A DNA stretch of 64,000 nucleotides from Variovorax sp. 770b2 (GCF_900115685.1 NZ_FOXJ01000009.1:62001-126000); one strand, 5' to 3'; positions 39,062-48,477 are shown, counted from the first letter of the stretch. The notes: generated from the letters alone by a model not told the origin. Numbers and translations are program-made.

Positions 39062-39772
39062 CTATTTCGCATCCGCAAAGTATTTCTCGATTTCCTTTGT
39101 GCCGACCGCGCCGGGAATGCGGGTGCCGCCCGCGAAAATCAGAGTTGGTGTGGCGGCGATCCCATGCTTTTTTCCATATTCGATGTTTCGCGTCAGTGCA
39201 CCGGTATCGCAGGTGGCTGCCGGCGCGGCCTGCTCGCGCAGCATCCAGTCGTTCCAGGCCCTGGCCGTGTCTTTGGCACACCAGATGTTGTGCGACTTGT
39301 CGACGGAGTCAGCCCCCAGCACGGGATAGAGGAACATGTGGATGGTGACGTTGTCGACCTTCTGAAGCTCGTGCTCGAAGTGCTTGCAATAGCCGCAATT
39401 CGGGTCCACGAATACCGCGAGCTTGCGCTTGCCGTCACCACGCACGACGGTAAAGGCGTCATCGACGGGCAGCGCAGAAAATTGGATGGCGGTGAGCTTG
39501 GCAATCCGCTCTTCGGTCAAATCACGTTTGAGCGTGGTATCGACCAGATGCCCCTGTATCAGGAATTTCCCGGCCTTGTCCGTATAAACCACATCGGTGC
39601 CGGTTCGTACTTCGAAAACTCCAGGGATGGGTGTTTTGCTCACCTCGTCGATTTTTCCAAGGAGAGGAACGCGGATTTCCAGATTCTTGCGGATGACGCT
39701 TTCCTGCGCCCGGGCGTTGATGGAAAGCACGAAAACCAGCATCAATAAAGGAAACTTTTTGTTTGGCTTCAT
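39062..39772 (-). CDS. dsbC: DsbC-like disulfide isomerase
   Basis: The 236-residue periplasmic protein has a signal peptide ending at INARAQ, a cystatin-like dimerisation domain to about residue 95, and a thioredoxin domain with the CGYC active site at 126-129 and the cis-Pro segment AATPTLIF. It isomerises wrong disulfides. The two genes upstream on the same strand encode a membrane-anchored HEAT protein and a cysteine-rich secreted protein, a likely client. Confidence 0.9.
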   Translation of the reverse strand: MKPNKKFPLLMLVFVLSINARAQESVIRKNLEIRVPLLGKIDEVSKTPIPGVFEVRTGTDVVYTDKAGKFLIQGHLVDTTLKRDLTEERIAKLTAIQFSALPVDDAFTVVRGDGKRKLAVFVDPNCGYCKHFEHELQKVDNVTIHMFLYPVLGADSVDKSHNIWCAKDTARAWNDWMLREQAAPAATCDTGALTRNIEYGKKHGIAATPTLIFAGGTRIPGAVGTKEIEKYFADAK

Positions 39773-39838
39773 TTTTTTTGGCGATGAAACGGCGCGATGG
39801 GACTTTGAACTTCCCCGACCATTGAGAGAGATAGGAGT

Positions 39839-40912
39839 TTATTTTCCGAAGGGAGAAAAAATCGCACCACCCGCTCTTGGAGCACTCGTGATTTCCGGTG
39901 AAGTTCGATCCAGAACGGAATTCAAATATCCGGCATTCAATGCTGCATCGGACTGGCTATACGTAGCATATTCCGCATCGGTCATCGGAAATCTCTCCAC
40001 CGCGCGCAAGGCCATGAATCGAGAGTCCGGAGTTTCTCCGGTGTCGCGAAGCAAATTGATCAGTGCTGTTTTGATGCGGTCGGACTTCAATTGACTGCCG
40101 GCAATGGCGAAAAGCGCGTCAGTGCGAAGATCCGGATTTTGATCCGTCAGCATCTGATACACGCTCGGCTCTGCGATGTCCCCGGCCTTGTCCAATTGCG
40201 CCAATGCGCGCAAGCTTTCGCTGCGGACAATGGGATCGGAATCTCTGGTCAGTGTGCCTAGTCTTGCCAGAATGGCCTGGTTTTGCACCGGCTCGGCCAC
40301 CGAGGTCGATTTCAATGCCGCCACAGCACGACTCAAAGCGGCCGGATCTTTTTCGGTTTCCAGAGCTTGCCGGATTGCCAGAGATGCCCTCGCGTCCGCA
40401 CTCGGCAGTTTTCCCAACAAGTCGTAGGCATCCTTGCGCTGTGCGGCGTCGCCCCGGGCGAGTTTCAGCGCCGAATCCGTCACTTCCAAGGAGGGAAAGC
40501 TCGACAGCAGGGACGCGAGCGCAGCTTTTGTCGCCTCGTCGGTCTGGCTGCTGTGGCGGCGGATGAGATCTTTGAGCGCCGCCGGGTCGGATCGCGCTAG
40601 CTCATTCAATTTGGCAAACGCGATCGCCGTACTCGCAGTCGATTCAGCGTTGGGCGACCTGATTTGGCCCATCAGATCGTCGATCGATGCAGCAGATGGC
40701 GCCGCTCCCGGGGGCGCCTCCGGATGCGGGGTTGCTGCGTAAACTATAGGCGCGCATGCCCGGCTGGATCCAACGTCGATGCCGTTCTTTGCTGCCGAAA
40801 GAAGAACTGGCTCTTCTTTTTTCGGGAAGGTCATCAAAGCAATTCCGAAGCCAAAAATAACTCCAAAACCGGTGCCGATCAAGACCATTGGCGATGGATA
40901 GCGTACAGCCAT
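39839..40912 (-). CDS. Membrane-anchored HEAT-repeat protein of unknown function
   Basis: The 357-residue protein has one N-terminal membrane segment (MVLIGTGFGVIFGFGIALM) and then a Pro/Ala-rich linker. From about residue 75 it consists of helical pairs with HEAT-like spacing (for example LARSDPAALKDLI, LGTLTRDSDPIVRSESLRAL, LTDQNPDLRTDALFAI). HEAT domains bind proteins; the domain would face the periplasm. It starts 4 bases after the cyanovirin-like gene and lies 66 bases before dsbC, so the three are probably co-transcribed. Confidence 0.82.
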   Translation of the reverse strand: MAVRYPSPMVLIGTGFGVIFGFGIALMTFPKKEEPVLLSAAKNGIDVGSSRACAPIVYAATPHPEAPPGAAPSAASIDDLMGQIRSPNAESTASTAIAFAKLNELARSDPAALKDLIRRHSSQTDEATKAALASLLSSFPSLEVTDSALKLARGDAAQRKDAYDLLGKLPSADARASLAIRQALETEKDPAALSRAVAALKSTSVAEPVQNQAILARLGTLTRDSDPIVRSESLRALAQLDKAGDIAEPSVYQMLTDQNPDLRTDALFAIAGSQLKSDRIKTALINLLRDTGETPDSRFMALRAVERFPMTDAEYATYSQSDAALNAGYLNSVLDRTSPEITSAPRAGGAIFSPFGK

Positions 40913-40916
40913 TTTT

Positions 40917-41378
40917 TCAGAGCGGGCAAGCCAACTGCCCGTTCTGATTGCTGAGATCGTCTAGGTTGATTGGGGCATTAATAGCTTCATTGGGCCATCC
41001 CCCATCGCGTCTCTTGCAGTTGCACGCAAAAGGCCGTGTCGATCCTGCGTCGCGATCGGCGCCGACGAAACAATTTCTGCAGCTTCGATCAAAGAAGCCG
41101 TTTCGCACCCATTGAAGCTGAAGTCCAGGCCCTTTTTCACCCATGTTTGCGAGACAACCAGGGAGCCACACTGTGCTCACGACCCAATTGCCAGCAGAGT
41201 TTTTGCAGGTTGCTCCAACGCTGTTAGCTCCCCCGTTGGGGCCGCTGCCCGTGGGGAAAAAATCCTTGCATGTCTTGAGCGCGCCACTCGCCGAGGCCTC
41301 TCCGGATGGCATTGCGACCATGATCAGAAAACAGAAGGTGGCAAGCACCGCCATCAAGCACTGATGAAAGGTTTTCAT
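40917..41378 (-). CDS. Secreted cyanovirin-N (CVNH)-like protein
   Basis: The 153-residue protein has a signal peptide (to about residue 31) and about nine cysteines. Its C-terminal half reads FACNCKRRDGGWPNEA, then INLDDLSNQNGQLAC, close to the CVNH repeat (L-A-x-C-x(3)-D-G, then I-N-L-x(3)-I-x-N-x-N-G-x-L). The N-terminal half has a weaker copy (GATCKNSAGNW). CVNH proteins are mannose-binding lectins; carbohydrate binding here is inferred. The cysteine content explains the linked dsbC. Confidence 0.72.
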   Translation of the reverse strand: MKTFHQCLMAVLATFCFLIMVAMPSGEASASGALKTCKDFFPTGSGPNGGANSVGATCKNSAGNWVVSTVWLPGCLANMGEKGPGLQLQWVRNGFFDRSCRNCFVGADRDAGSTRPFACNCKRRDGGWPNEAINAPINLDDLSNQNGQLACPL

Positions 41379-42135
41379 GTTTGATCCTTAAAGAGTCGGA
41401 TCGTAAGAGGGCGTTCCTTATCCTTCTGATAGTTTTCTTGCTGATTTGAATGCAAATGAAGTTGTTGGCTAGAACTTATTCCTGAAGTTCTGAATACCTT
41501 GGTAATAGAAATTACGACCTTTGAGCCGCAACTTGTGCATTTTCACGCTCGTTTGACCCCCTTCCCCAACGGGTGCCAACCCGCACCTGCGTACCGTTGT
41601 ACTGGATCGCAGATATGCGCTCTGAGGTATGGGCGGTTCGAGCGTCAGCGGAAACGCGGGGCACTTCTCTGCGGAAATCAACACGCTAAAGCACCGGCGC
41701 ACGCTGCAATCACCATCAGACCGCTCAAGGATGGGCCGCGGAGTGCACCTTCACCAGTTTGGTATTTCCAAAATCTTCTTGGTTGATGTCTTAGGGATTT
41801 CGTCGCCTCGGGCCTTGCCAGCCGCGGGTGCGGAAGCCGCAGTGATTGCCGGGAACCGATAAATAGGGGTTGCACCTGCTTCCAGCTAGGTGCAAACATT
41901 TTTCTTCGCCGCCCTCAGCGCGAGTCAGAAGTCGGAGAGCAACAACGCGCATGAACCGCTTGCAACGCAAAACTCGCTGCGTTAGCATATTCCATAATAA
42001 ATATCTTTATTCCATAATAATGGAATATTTCGTATTTGGTTGCTTGGTTCGACTTCACAGGAGATTGCATGGGATTGCTCCTTGCCAAGTGGCCCCGTCT
42101 AGCCGATCTGGCCTGAACACTCGTCTGGAGTCTCT
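41379..42135. other. Long intergenic region, no gene supported
   Basis: These 757 bases separate the dsbC/CVNH cassette from the ridA gene. Short frames here have no recognisable content. The region is locally AT-rich near 41980-42040, where the palindrome at 42009 lies, so it holds the ridA promoter and probably that of the CVNH gene. Confidence 0.4.
41989..42026. promoter_or_regulatory. Palindromic operator with a tandem half-site
   Basis: ATTCCAT-AATA-ATGGAAT is an inverted repeat at 42009-42026. The left half ATTCCATAATAA is repeated exactly 20 bases upstream at 41989-42000, two helical turns away. It lies about 110 bases before the RidA-like gene. An IclR regulator is encoded in the same locus; binding by it is inferred. 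Confidence 0.55.
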
Positions 42136-42666
42136 TTGAACACAGTATCGGCGTCTGCGCCCTCCCAACTCCCTGCCACATCCGATTCCCTGACGTCACC
42201 GAACGGCTCAAGGTATGAACGTCTTACGTCGATGGGACTGGTGCTTCCGCCGCCTCCCCCGCCAGTCGCCAACTTCGTGACCCACGTCATCAACGGCGAC
42301 GTACTCTATCTATCCGGGCAAGGTCCGCGGACCGCTGACGGTGTACTTTCGACCGGCAAGGTCGGCCGCGATGTTACGGTCGAGCAGGCTTACCGGGATG
42401 CCCGGCTTGTGGGACTGAATCTTTTGGCGGTAATGCAGGAGGCACTCGGCGATCTTGGGCGCGTCACTCGCATCGTCAAGCTCCTGGGGATGGTCAACGC
42501 AATGCCCGATTTCATCGACCATCCGCGTGTGATCAATGGATGCTCGGATCTCTTCGTCGAGTTGTTCGGCAGTGCCGGTGCTCACGCACGTTCGGCTGTG
42601 GGCTTTGGTTCGCTGCCTGGAAACATCACAGTCGAGATCGAGGCCATTGTGGCCATCCGGCATTGA
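42136..42666 (+). CDS. RidA (YjgF/Rid)-family protein
   Basis: The 176-residue protein has the Rid core from about residue 33 (MGLVLPPP, then FVTHVINGDVLYLSGQGPRT and HARSAVGFGSLPGNITVEIEAI). Rid proteins hydrolyse reactive enamine/imine intermediates made by PLP enzymes, which fits the linked SelA-like lyase. The start codon is TTG at 42136, supported by GGAG 5 bases upstream. The key Rid arginine is present in HARSAVG. Confidence 0.85.
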   Translation: MNTVSASAPSQLPATSDSLTSPNGSRYERLTSMGLVLPPPPPPVANFVTHVINGDVLYLSGQGPRTADGVLSTGKVGRDVTVEQAYRDARLVGLNLLAVMQEALGDLGRVTRIVKLLGMVNAMPDFIDHPRVINGCSDLFVELFGSAGAHARSAVGFGSLPGNITVEIEAIVAIRH

Positions 42667-42704
42667 AATGAAGAGATTGACCGCCCCTTCAGCCGTGGGC
42701 AAGC

Positions 42705-43541
42705 CTACTGAGCTGACTGAGTTTGCGCCGCAGGCCAACCTAGGGTGGCCTGCACCTGCAGCGATGCCTTCTTTACGGCGTTGATGTAATGCGCCCGATT
42801 CTCTTCTGCGCGCTGCTCGGGCAGCACGATCGAGATGGTTGCGACACAGGCACCGGAAGCGTCGCAGACTGGCGAAGCGATGCACGCCACCGAATAATCG
42901 GACTCCCCAAGCTGTACCGACAGGCGTGCAAGCAGCGAATCGCCAGCCATGCGCGCGAGATGCGCGGGGTCAGTATCTGCGCGCCCGGTATGCGATTGCT
43001 TTGCGCCTCGCTTGAAGAGCGAGAGCCTTTCGCGTTCCGGCAGATGCCCGACCAGAAGCCGACCGGACGCCGTCCAGTTCAGCGGCACACGCGATCCCAC
43101 ACGCGTGTTGACCCGGAAGTACCCGGATCCTGGCCCCTCGGCCATGCCGATGACCACCATCTCGTCGCCGTCGCGTGTACAGATTTGAACGGTCTCACCG
43201 ACTTCATCGCGCAACCGATGCATCTCATGGGTCGCGACTTCGAGAAAGTCGAGCGAATGCGCATAGCTCAGGCCATAGCGGTAGAGCCTCGCACCCAGCC
43301 ACAAGGTTCCATCGGCCCGGCGTGCCAAAAGGTTGCGCTCGACCAGCCCCTCAATGAGGGCGTAGGCGGTCGACAGCGGAAGCCCCAAGGCTTTTGCCAT
43401 CGCATACGGTGCGGCGGGAATGCCCGTCTGCTGCAAATAGTCAAGCACCTGCAAGGCGCGGTCGATGCCGCTCACACGCGAGCGCGTTTGCGCAGCTTCA
43501 TCGGCGTTGTCGTGAATCGCTTTGGGCTTCGCTGCAGGCAT
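42705..43541 (-). CDS. IclR-family transcriptional regulator
   Basis: The 278-residue protein has the IclR winged helix (ALQVLDYLQQTGIPAAPYAMAKALGLPLSTAYALIEGL) and the C-terminal effector domain (LNWTASGRLLVGHLPERE). It lies between ridA and the divergent SelA-like gene (63-base gap) and is the likely regulator of both. Confidence 0.88.
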   Translation of the reverse strand: MPAAKPKAIHDNADEAAQTRSRVSGIDRALQVLDYLQQTGIPAAPYAMAKALGLPLSTAYALIEGLVERNLLARRADGTLWLGARLYRYGLSYAHSLDFLEVATHEMHRLRDEVGETVQICTRDGDEMVVIGMAEGPGSGYFRVNTRVGSRVPLNWTASGRLLVGHLPERERLSLFKRGAKQSHTGRADTDPAHLARMAGDSLLARLSVQLGESDYSVACIASPVCDASGACVATISIVLPEQRAEENRAHYINAVKKASLQVQATLGWPAAQTQSAQ

Positions 43542-43603
43542 GTGGCTTTCTTCAATGAACGTTTGCTGGAGGCTCTGTCTTCTGGCGCCAAGGATAGTGA
43601 ATC

Positions 43604-44800
43604 ATGAACGATATTCGCACCGATCTCGGCCTGCGGCTCGTCATCAACGCGGCGGGAACGATGACTGCGCTGGGCGCATCGATCGCTGTGCCACAGGCCA
43701 TCGACGCGGCCTCGGCCATCCTCGGGCAGTTCGTCGAGATCGGCGAGCTGCAAAAGCTCGCAAGTCGTACGATCTCGGACGTATGCGACACCGAAGCTGG
43801 TTTCGTGACGGCCTCCAGTGCGGCGGGCCTCACGCTGGCGGTTGCCGGCACGATGACCGGTATCGACTTGGGTGCGGTCGAGCGCCTGCCCGACACGTCG
43901 GCTTTCTCGAAATCGCAGGTACTGATCCAGAGCGGGCACCTTATCAACTATGGCGCGCCGATCGAGCAAAGCATCCGGCTCGCCGGGGCCTCCGTAGTGC
44001 CGGTGGGGCAGGCCACCACCGCGCGCAGGTATCACCTCGAGTCAGCAATTACCGAGCGTACCGCAGCAGCCGTCTACGTGGTCTCGCACCACACGGTGCA
44101 GTACGGATTGATCGAGCTCGCTGAGTTTGTCGAGGTAAGCCACGCCCATGGTGTGCCGGTGATCGTGGACGCCGCTTCAGAATATGACCTGAAGAGTTTC
44201 CTCGCAGCGGGCGCGGACATCTGCCTTTACTCCGCACACAAGTTCATGGGAGGCCTCACCGCCGGTATCGTAGCCGGACGCGTTGTGCCTGTCCGCCACG
44301 CCTATGCTCAAAACATCGGCATTGGCCGAGGCATGAAGGTCGGCAAGGAAAGCATATACGGCGCCATCGCTGCGATGCGTGCGTGGGCGCGACGCGACCA
44401 TGCACCCGACCGGGCGCGCCAGGAATCTCATCTGGCGCTCTGGGCTCGCGTGCTGGCGGAGCGCCCAGGAGTGCGCGCCGAGATCCTGCCTGATCCGACG
44501 GGCAATCCGCTGCGCCGGCTCCGCGTCTTTGTTTCCCCAGACACTGCCCGAATCACCGCCTGGGATTTGGCCGACAGCCTGTCGACGGGTGAACGCCCCA
44601 TCATCGTGCGCGATGACGAAATCGACGAAGGCTACTTCGATCTCGATCCATGCAATCTGCAAGAGGAAGAAGAGCACGTCGTTGCGAGTCGCCTCGGCGA
44701 AACGCTGGATGCGGCTCTCAAAGCCAATTTACCGCGGCACACGCCGGTGTCGGACAGGCACAACAGAACAGCGATGGCGCTGAGCCATTGGCCGGACTAA
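43604..44800 (+). CDS. SelA-like PLP-dependent lyase
   Basis: The 398-residue protein belongs to the selenocysteine synthase/D-glucosaminate-6-phosphate ammonia-lyase-like group. It begins GLRLVINAAGTMTALGAS and has the PLP lysine at 213 in LYSAHKFMGG. Members outside selenium metabolism eliminate water or ammonia from sugar or hydroxy amino acids. The linked RidA (enamine scavenger) and MlrC protein support a catabolic role. No selenium genes are nearby. Confidence 0.83.
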   Translation: MNDIRTDLGLRLVINAAGTMTALGASIAVPQAIDAASAILGQFVEIGELQKLASRTISDVCDTEAGFVTASSAAGLTLAVAGTMTGIDLGAVERLPDTSAFSKSQVLIQSGHLINYGAPIEQSIRLAGASVVPVGQATTARRYHLESAITERTAAAVYVVSHHTVQYGLIELAEFVEVSHAHGVPVIVDAASEYDLKSFLAAGADICLYSAHKFMGGLTAGIVAGRVVPVRHAYAQNIGIGRGMKVGKESIYGAIAAMRAWARRDHAPDRARQESHLALWARVLAERPGVRAEILPDPTGNPLRRLRVFVSPDTARITAWDLADSLSTGERPIIVRDDEIDEGYFDLDPCNLQEEEEHVVASRLGETLDAALKANLPRHTPVSDRHNRTAMALSHWPD

Positions 44801-44839
44801 GCGCCCTGCACTCCATTCACTACGACCTTGTATACAGCA

Positions 44840-46309
44840 ATGCGACTATTTGCAGCGTCCCTCGCGACCGAGACGAACACATTCTCACCTCTACTCACCT
44901 CGCTTGACGACTACAGGGCCGGCGTTTACCTGCGCCCTGGCGATCACCCTGTCGAGAACCCGGAGTTCTGTACGGCGCCGCTGTGGGTTGCGCGCCGTCG
45001 CGCAGCGCTGGACGGCTTTACGCTCATCGAAGGCAGCTGTTTTGGGGCATCCCCTGCCGGGACCACCAATCGGATAGCCTACGAAACGATGCGCGACGAA
45101 ATCCTGGCGCAAGTTCGAGCTGCTTTGCCGTTGGATGGTGTTCTCTTGGGGCTGCATGGCGCCATGGTCGCAGACGGGTACGACGATGTGGAGGGCGACA
45201 TCGTGAGCCGCGTGCGTTCGATCGTGGGCGTCGACTGCGTGATCGGGGTCGAGTTGGATCCCCATTGCCACATCACACTGCAACGCATTAAAGAAGCCAA
45301 CATCACGATTCTCTACAAGGAGTTCCCGCACACCGACGTCGTGGAGCGTGCGGAAGAGGTCCTGACCCTGGTTCTGCGAACGATTCGGGGCGAGGTCAGG
45401 CCAGTGTCATCGGTCTTTGACTGCCAGCAGCTCGGAAGCTACCGCACCACACTGCCTTTGATGCGTGCGCTGGTCGATGACATCATCGCGTTGGAAGGAC
45501 AGGACAACGTGTTATCCATTTCGATCGGACATTCATTTCCATATGGGGATGTGCCTGAACTCGGCGTACGAGTGCTTGTCATCACGGACAACGACAAGGT
45601 CGCAGGCGACAGGACCGCCACGTCGCTCGGCGCGCGCCTCGTGGCGATGCGTGGCAAGACGATGCCCGAGTACTTCGAGGTGGAGGACGGCGTGACTCAG
45701 GCTCTGACTGCGACGGCTTGGCCGGTAGTGGTGGCAGACCCCGCGGACAATGCCGGAGGCGGCGCCGGCAGCGACAACACGACCATTCTGCGTTCCCTCA
45801 TCGCACACGATGCACAGGATGCTGTGATTGGACCTTTGTGGGATCCGATCGCTGTGCAGATGTGTTTCACGGCAGAGGTCGGAGGCCGCTTTCAATTGCG
45901 TTTTGGAGGAAAGACCAGCGCCGCCTCGGGCGTGCCTGTCGATGCCTGGGTCGAGGTGGTGGGCCTTGCGCGAGATTGTTATCAGACATTAGGGATCACA
46001 AGAGACAGCCTGGGTGACTGCGCGGCTATCCGCATCGGCGGGATAGAAGTGGTCATGACGACACATCGCACCCAGGCTTTGGGGCTGGAACTGTTCACGA
46101 ATGTCGGCATCGACCCTAGGCAACGCAAGATTGTGGTGCTCAAGTCGAACAACCATTTCGCTGCGGCGTATGAGCCCATCGCCGCGCGCGTGATGTTTAT
46201 CGACGCTGACGGACCGATGGTGAGCGACTTCTCAAAGATTCCGTACACCAAAGTTGGCAGGCCGCTTTGGCCGCTAGACGCGGAGACCTCGCCAAAATTG
46301 ATTCTCTGA
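44840..46309 (+). CDS. M81-family (MlrC-like) metallopeptidase
   Basis: The 489-residue protein has the N-terminal Zn segment ETNTFSPL, GVELDPHCHIT, YKEFPHTD and the family hallmark DPADNAGGGAGSDNT. MlrC cleaves linearised microcystin, but most family members occur in amino-acid or amide catabolic clusters and their substrates are unknown. ATG at 44840 was chosen over an upstream TTG at 44828. It is the last gene of the IclR-linked set. Confidence 0.87.
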   Translation: MRLFAASLATETNTFSPLLTSLDDYRAGVYLRPGDHPVENPEFCTAPLWVARRRAALDGFTLIEGSCFGASPAGTTNRIAYETMRDEILAQVRAALPLDGVLLGLHGAMVADGYDDVEGDIVSRVRSIVGVDCVIGVELDPHCHITLQRIKEANITILYKEFPHTDVVERAEEVLTLVLRTIRGEVRPVSSVFDCQQLGSYRTTLPLMRALVDDIIALEGQDNVLSISIGHSFPYGDVPELGVRVLVITDNDKVAGDRTATSLGARLVAMRGKTMPEYFEVEDGVTQALTATAWPVVVADPADNAGGGAGSDNTTILRSLIAHDAQDAVIGPLWDPIAVQMCFTAEVGGRFQLRFGGKTSAASGVPVDAWVEVVGLARDCYQTLGITRDSLGDCAAIRIGGIEVVMTTHRTQALGLELFTNVGIDPRQRKIVVLKSNNHFAAAYEPIAARVMFIDADGPMVSDFSKIPYTKVGRPLWPLDAETSPKLIL

Positions 46310-46424
46310 ATGCTCGAAGAAGTTTGAAGGATCGAACATTCGAGTACGAACTTGTCTGCAGTGGCGCTCGACGCCCTCGGTGTTCAGTTCACTCAGAATC
46401 CGCGCATGAAATCGCCGCCTGCCA

Positions 46425-46858
46425 TGGTCTATTGAACAGGTTTACAACGCCAAGCGCCTGCACTCGACACTCGGCTACAGGTCACCCTACAAGTTCGAAG
46501 ATCAACTGTGTTGGCGCCAGATGAAACGCAACAGCAACGCTCCGCCAGTGCCAGTGCCAGTGCCAGTGCCAGTGCGAGAGGAATTGGAGTGCCAGTTCGA
46601 ATCTCTACAGCGCGACATCCAGCAACTGCAGCTCGAGCGCGACCTCTTTAAAAAGGCCAACGAAATGTTTTACCCTCGGGACTGAAAGGCCGCCTCGCTC
46701 GAGCAATTCATCAAAGAAGTTGATTCCTACCTCCGCTGGTACAACGAGAAGTGGATCAAGATCTCTCTGGGCTCTCTGAGCCCCATCGAATACCGGGAAG
46801 GTCTTGGACTTACGGCATAAACCCAGTCCAAGTTTTATCCGCACCCCCCGAAGGGTCA
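46425..46858 (+). mobile_element. Internally deleted, chimeric IS3 remnant
   Basis: One frame joins the C-terminal end of an IS3 OrfB (QVYNAKRLHSTLGYRSPYKF, 46449-46510) through a Pro-Val repeat to the OrfA/OrfB zipper of a second IS (RDIQQLQLERDLFKKANE). It then jumps directly to that element's C-terminal end (FYPRD, stop, EQFIKEVDSYLRWYNE, ISLGSLSPIEYR). The stop TGA at 46683 replaces the TGG found at this place in the IS at 30736-32361. The end sequence at 46829-46860 matches that IS's terminal repeat. It cannot make transposase. Confidence 0.7.
46545..46574. repeat. Hexamer tandem repeat (CCAGTG x5)
   Basis: Five exact copies of CCAGTG lie in tandem and encode alternating Pro-Val in the chimeric IS frame. 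They sit exactly at the junction between pieces of two transposases, so they may have arisen by slippage at the fusion point. Confidence 0.85.
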
Positions 46859-47100
46859 GAGATCAGCGGAATTCAACAAGGGTGGTCGCCCATGATTCTC
46901 GGCCTCAACAAATCGTCTCTGGCTTGTTCGGCCGTGCGTCGCCGAACGCTCCACGCGCCGAGCCCACGCTTGAGCAATTGGGTGCTCAGCTATCACCCAT
47001 CGTCGTGAAGGAGAGGCACGGGAGAGTTAACCTGACTGCTTGGCTGTTGATCCGGACATGCGTCATGACGCCCTGCTTCCTGGCACGGCTAGGTTGTTAT

Positions 47101-48339
47101 TCAGTGCTTACCGTTCAACGTCCGCTCGTAGTCCGGCAACTTGAGCGAACTATGCACCGCTCGCGAAATCTCGCCAGGCATTGCCTCGGCGTCGGAAGAG
47201 TTCAAGCTGGCCAGCATCCGGTTGCGCATCTCGGTTTCCTCTTGGGTTCGCGGCAGCAGGAAGGCGCCTCCATCACCAGCAAGGTTCTGATTGGCCTCGG
47301 CGAAGGGCCGCATCAGCTTTTCGTAGCTCACGAACGCATCGGTGGGGTCGTCGCGGGTCGCGAGTTCACCAGCGAGAATGTATGCGCCGATCATTGCGAG
47401 GCTTGAACCTTGGCCGGACAAGAACGAAGGCGCAAACGCGGAATCGCCGACCAGTACTACGCGACCCTTGGACCAGCGATCGAGTCGTATCTGACTCACG
47501 ACATCGTAATAAAGATCGTCTGCGTGCTGCATCGCTTGGACCAGCCTCGACACTTCCCACCCGATCCCGTCGAATTTTTCCGCCGTCAGTCGACGCTGGC
47601 CCGCAGGGTCCCGGTGCTCGATGATGGGCGGTTCTTCGGAGGCAAAGATCAGGAAGGCGTGTAGCGTGGGACTGTTCTTCACTGCCGATAAAACCGCATA
47701 GCGGCCTGGCGTCGTGTAAGTCAGCGACTCATGTGACAGCCCGAGGAAGTTCGGCATTGTGAAGCCGTTGTAGCAATAGCCCAGGTAGTGGCTGAATGGT
47801 TCCTCCGGCCCGAAGATTAGACGTCGCGTGCGCGAATGTATGCCATCGGTGCCTATGACCAGGTCGTAATACTCGGTCGCGCCGCTTTCGAAGGTAACGC
47901 TCACGCCCGCACCATCGTCGCTGAGTGAAGCGATCGAATTGTTGAACATATAGCGGATCGATCGGTCCCCAGTCAGACGACTGAGAAGATCGGTGAGTTC
48001 GCCTCGGGGCAACTCGATGTCGCGTTTTTCTTCGCCGCCCGTCAGTTCTTCCGGGCGTATGGCGCCGGCGACGCCGCCGTCCGGATGCAGGAAGGTGATG
48101 CGCTTCGATTGGATATGCGCGTCTTGCAGCATCGGCAGGATGCCCATCCTCTCGGCTACGTCAACCGCGGGGCCGCGCACGTCGATCGGATAGCCGCCGC
48201 CCCGCATAGTCGCAGCACGCTCGACCACGCTGACGTCGAATCCGAAACGATCCAGCCAGTAGGCGATTGTCGGACCCGCGATACTTGCACCTGATACGAG
48301 GATCCGACGTCGTTGGCGAGTCGGCGAATGTTCGTTCAT
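47101..48339 (-). CDS. FAD-dependent monooxygenase
   Basis: The 412-residue protein is a group A flavin hydroxylase-like enzyme (PF01494). It has the dinucleotide fold ILVSGASIAGPTIAYWLDRFG, the DG motif LVIGTDGIHSRTRR, and the GD motif VVLVGDSAFAPSFLSGQG. Relatives hydroxylate aromatics or inactivate antibiotics. ATG at 48339 was chosen because the next in-frame ATG at 48384 lies beyond the first operator's position. The divergent TetR gene and two operators indicate inducible expression. Confidence 0.87.
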   Translation of the reverse strand: MNEHSPTRQRRRILVSGASIAGPTIAYWLDRFGFDVSVVERAATMRGGGYPIDVRGPAVDVAERMGILPMLQDAHIQSKRITFLHPDGGVAGAIRPEELTGGEEKRDIELPRGELTDLLSRLTGDRSIRYMFNNSIASLSDDGAGVSVTFESGATEYYDLVIGTDGIHSRTRRLIFGPEEPFSHYLGYCYNGFTMPNFLGLSHESLTYTTPGRYAVLSAVKNSPTLHAFLIFASEEPPIIEHRDPAGQRRLTAEKFDGIGWEVSRLVQAMQHADDLYYDVVSQIRLDRWSKGRVVLVGDSAFAPSFLSGQGSSLAMIGAYILAGELATRDDPTDAFVSYEKLMRPFAEANQNLAGDGGAFLLPRTQEETEMRNRMLASLNSSDAEAMPGEISRAVHSSLKLPDYERTLNGKH

Positions 48340-48356
48340 GGGACCACCTTCATTAC

Positions 48357-48421
48357 AATAAGATGCGCAATGTATCTTATTCATTTGGTCTTGGTCAATA
48401 GGATGCCTAATGGATCTTATT
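48357..48421. promoter_or_regulatory. Two tandem TetR-type operators
   Basis: Copy one (48357-48381) has arms AATAAGAT and ATCTTATT around 9 bases. Copy two (48397-48421) has arms AATAGGAT and ATCTTATT around 9 bases, including the same AATG core. The centres are 40 bases apart, about four helical turns. They lie between the divergent monooxygenase and TetR genes, so the regulator probably represses both. Confidence 0.75.
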
Positions 48422-48477
48422 TTTGGATGGCGAGGTGGATATCGGGCTACCGTTTAGCCGCATGCTATGGTGAGCAG

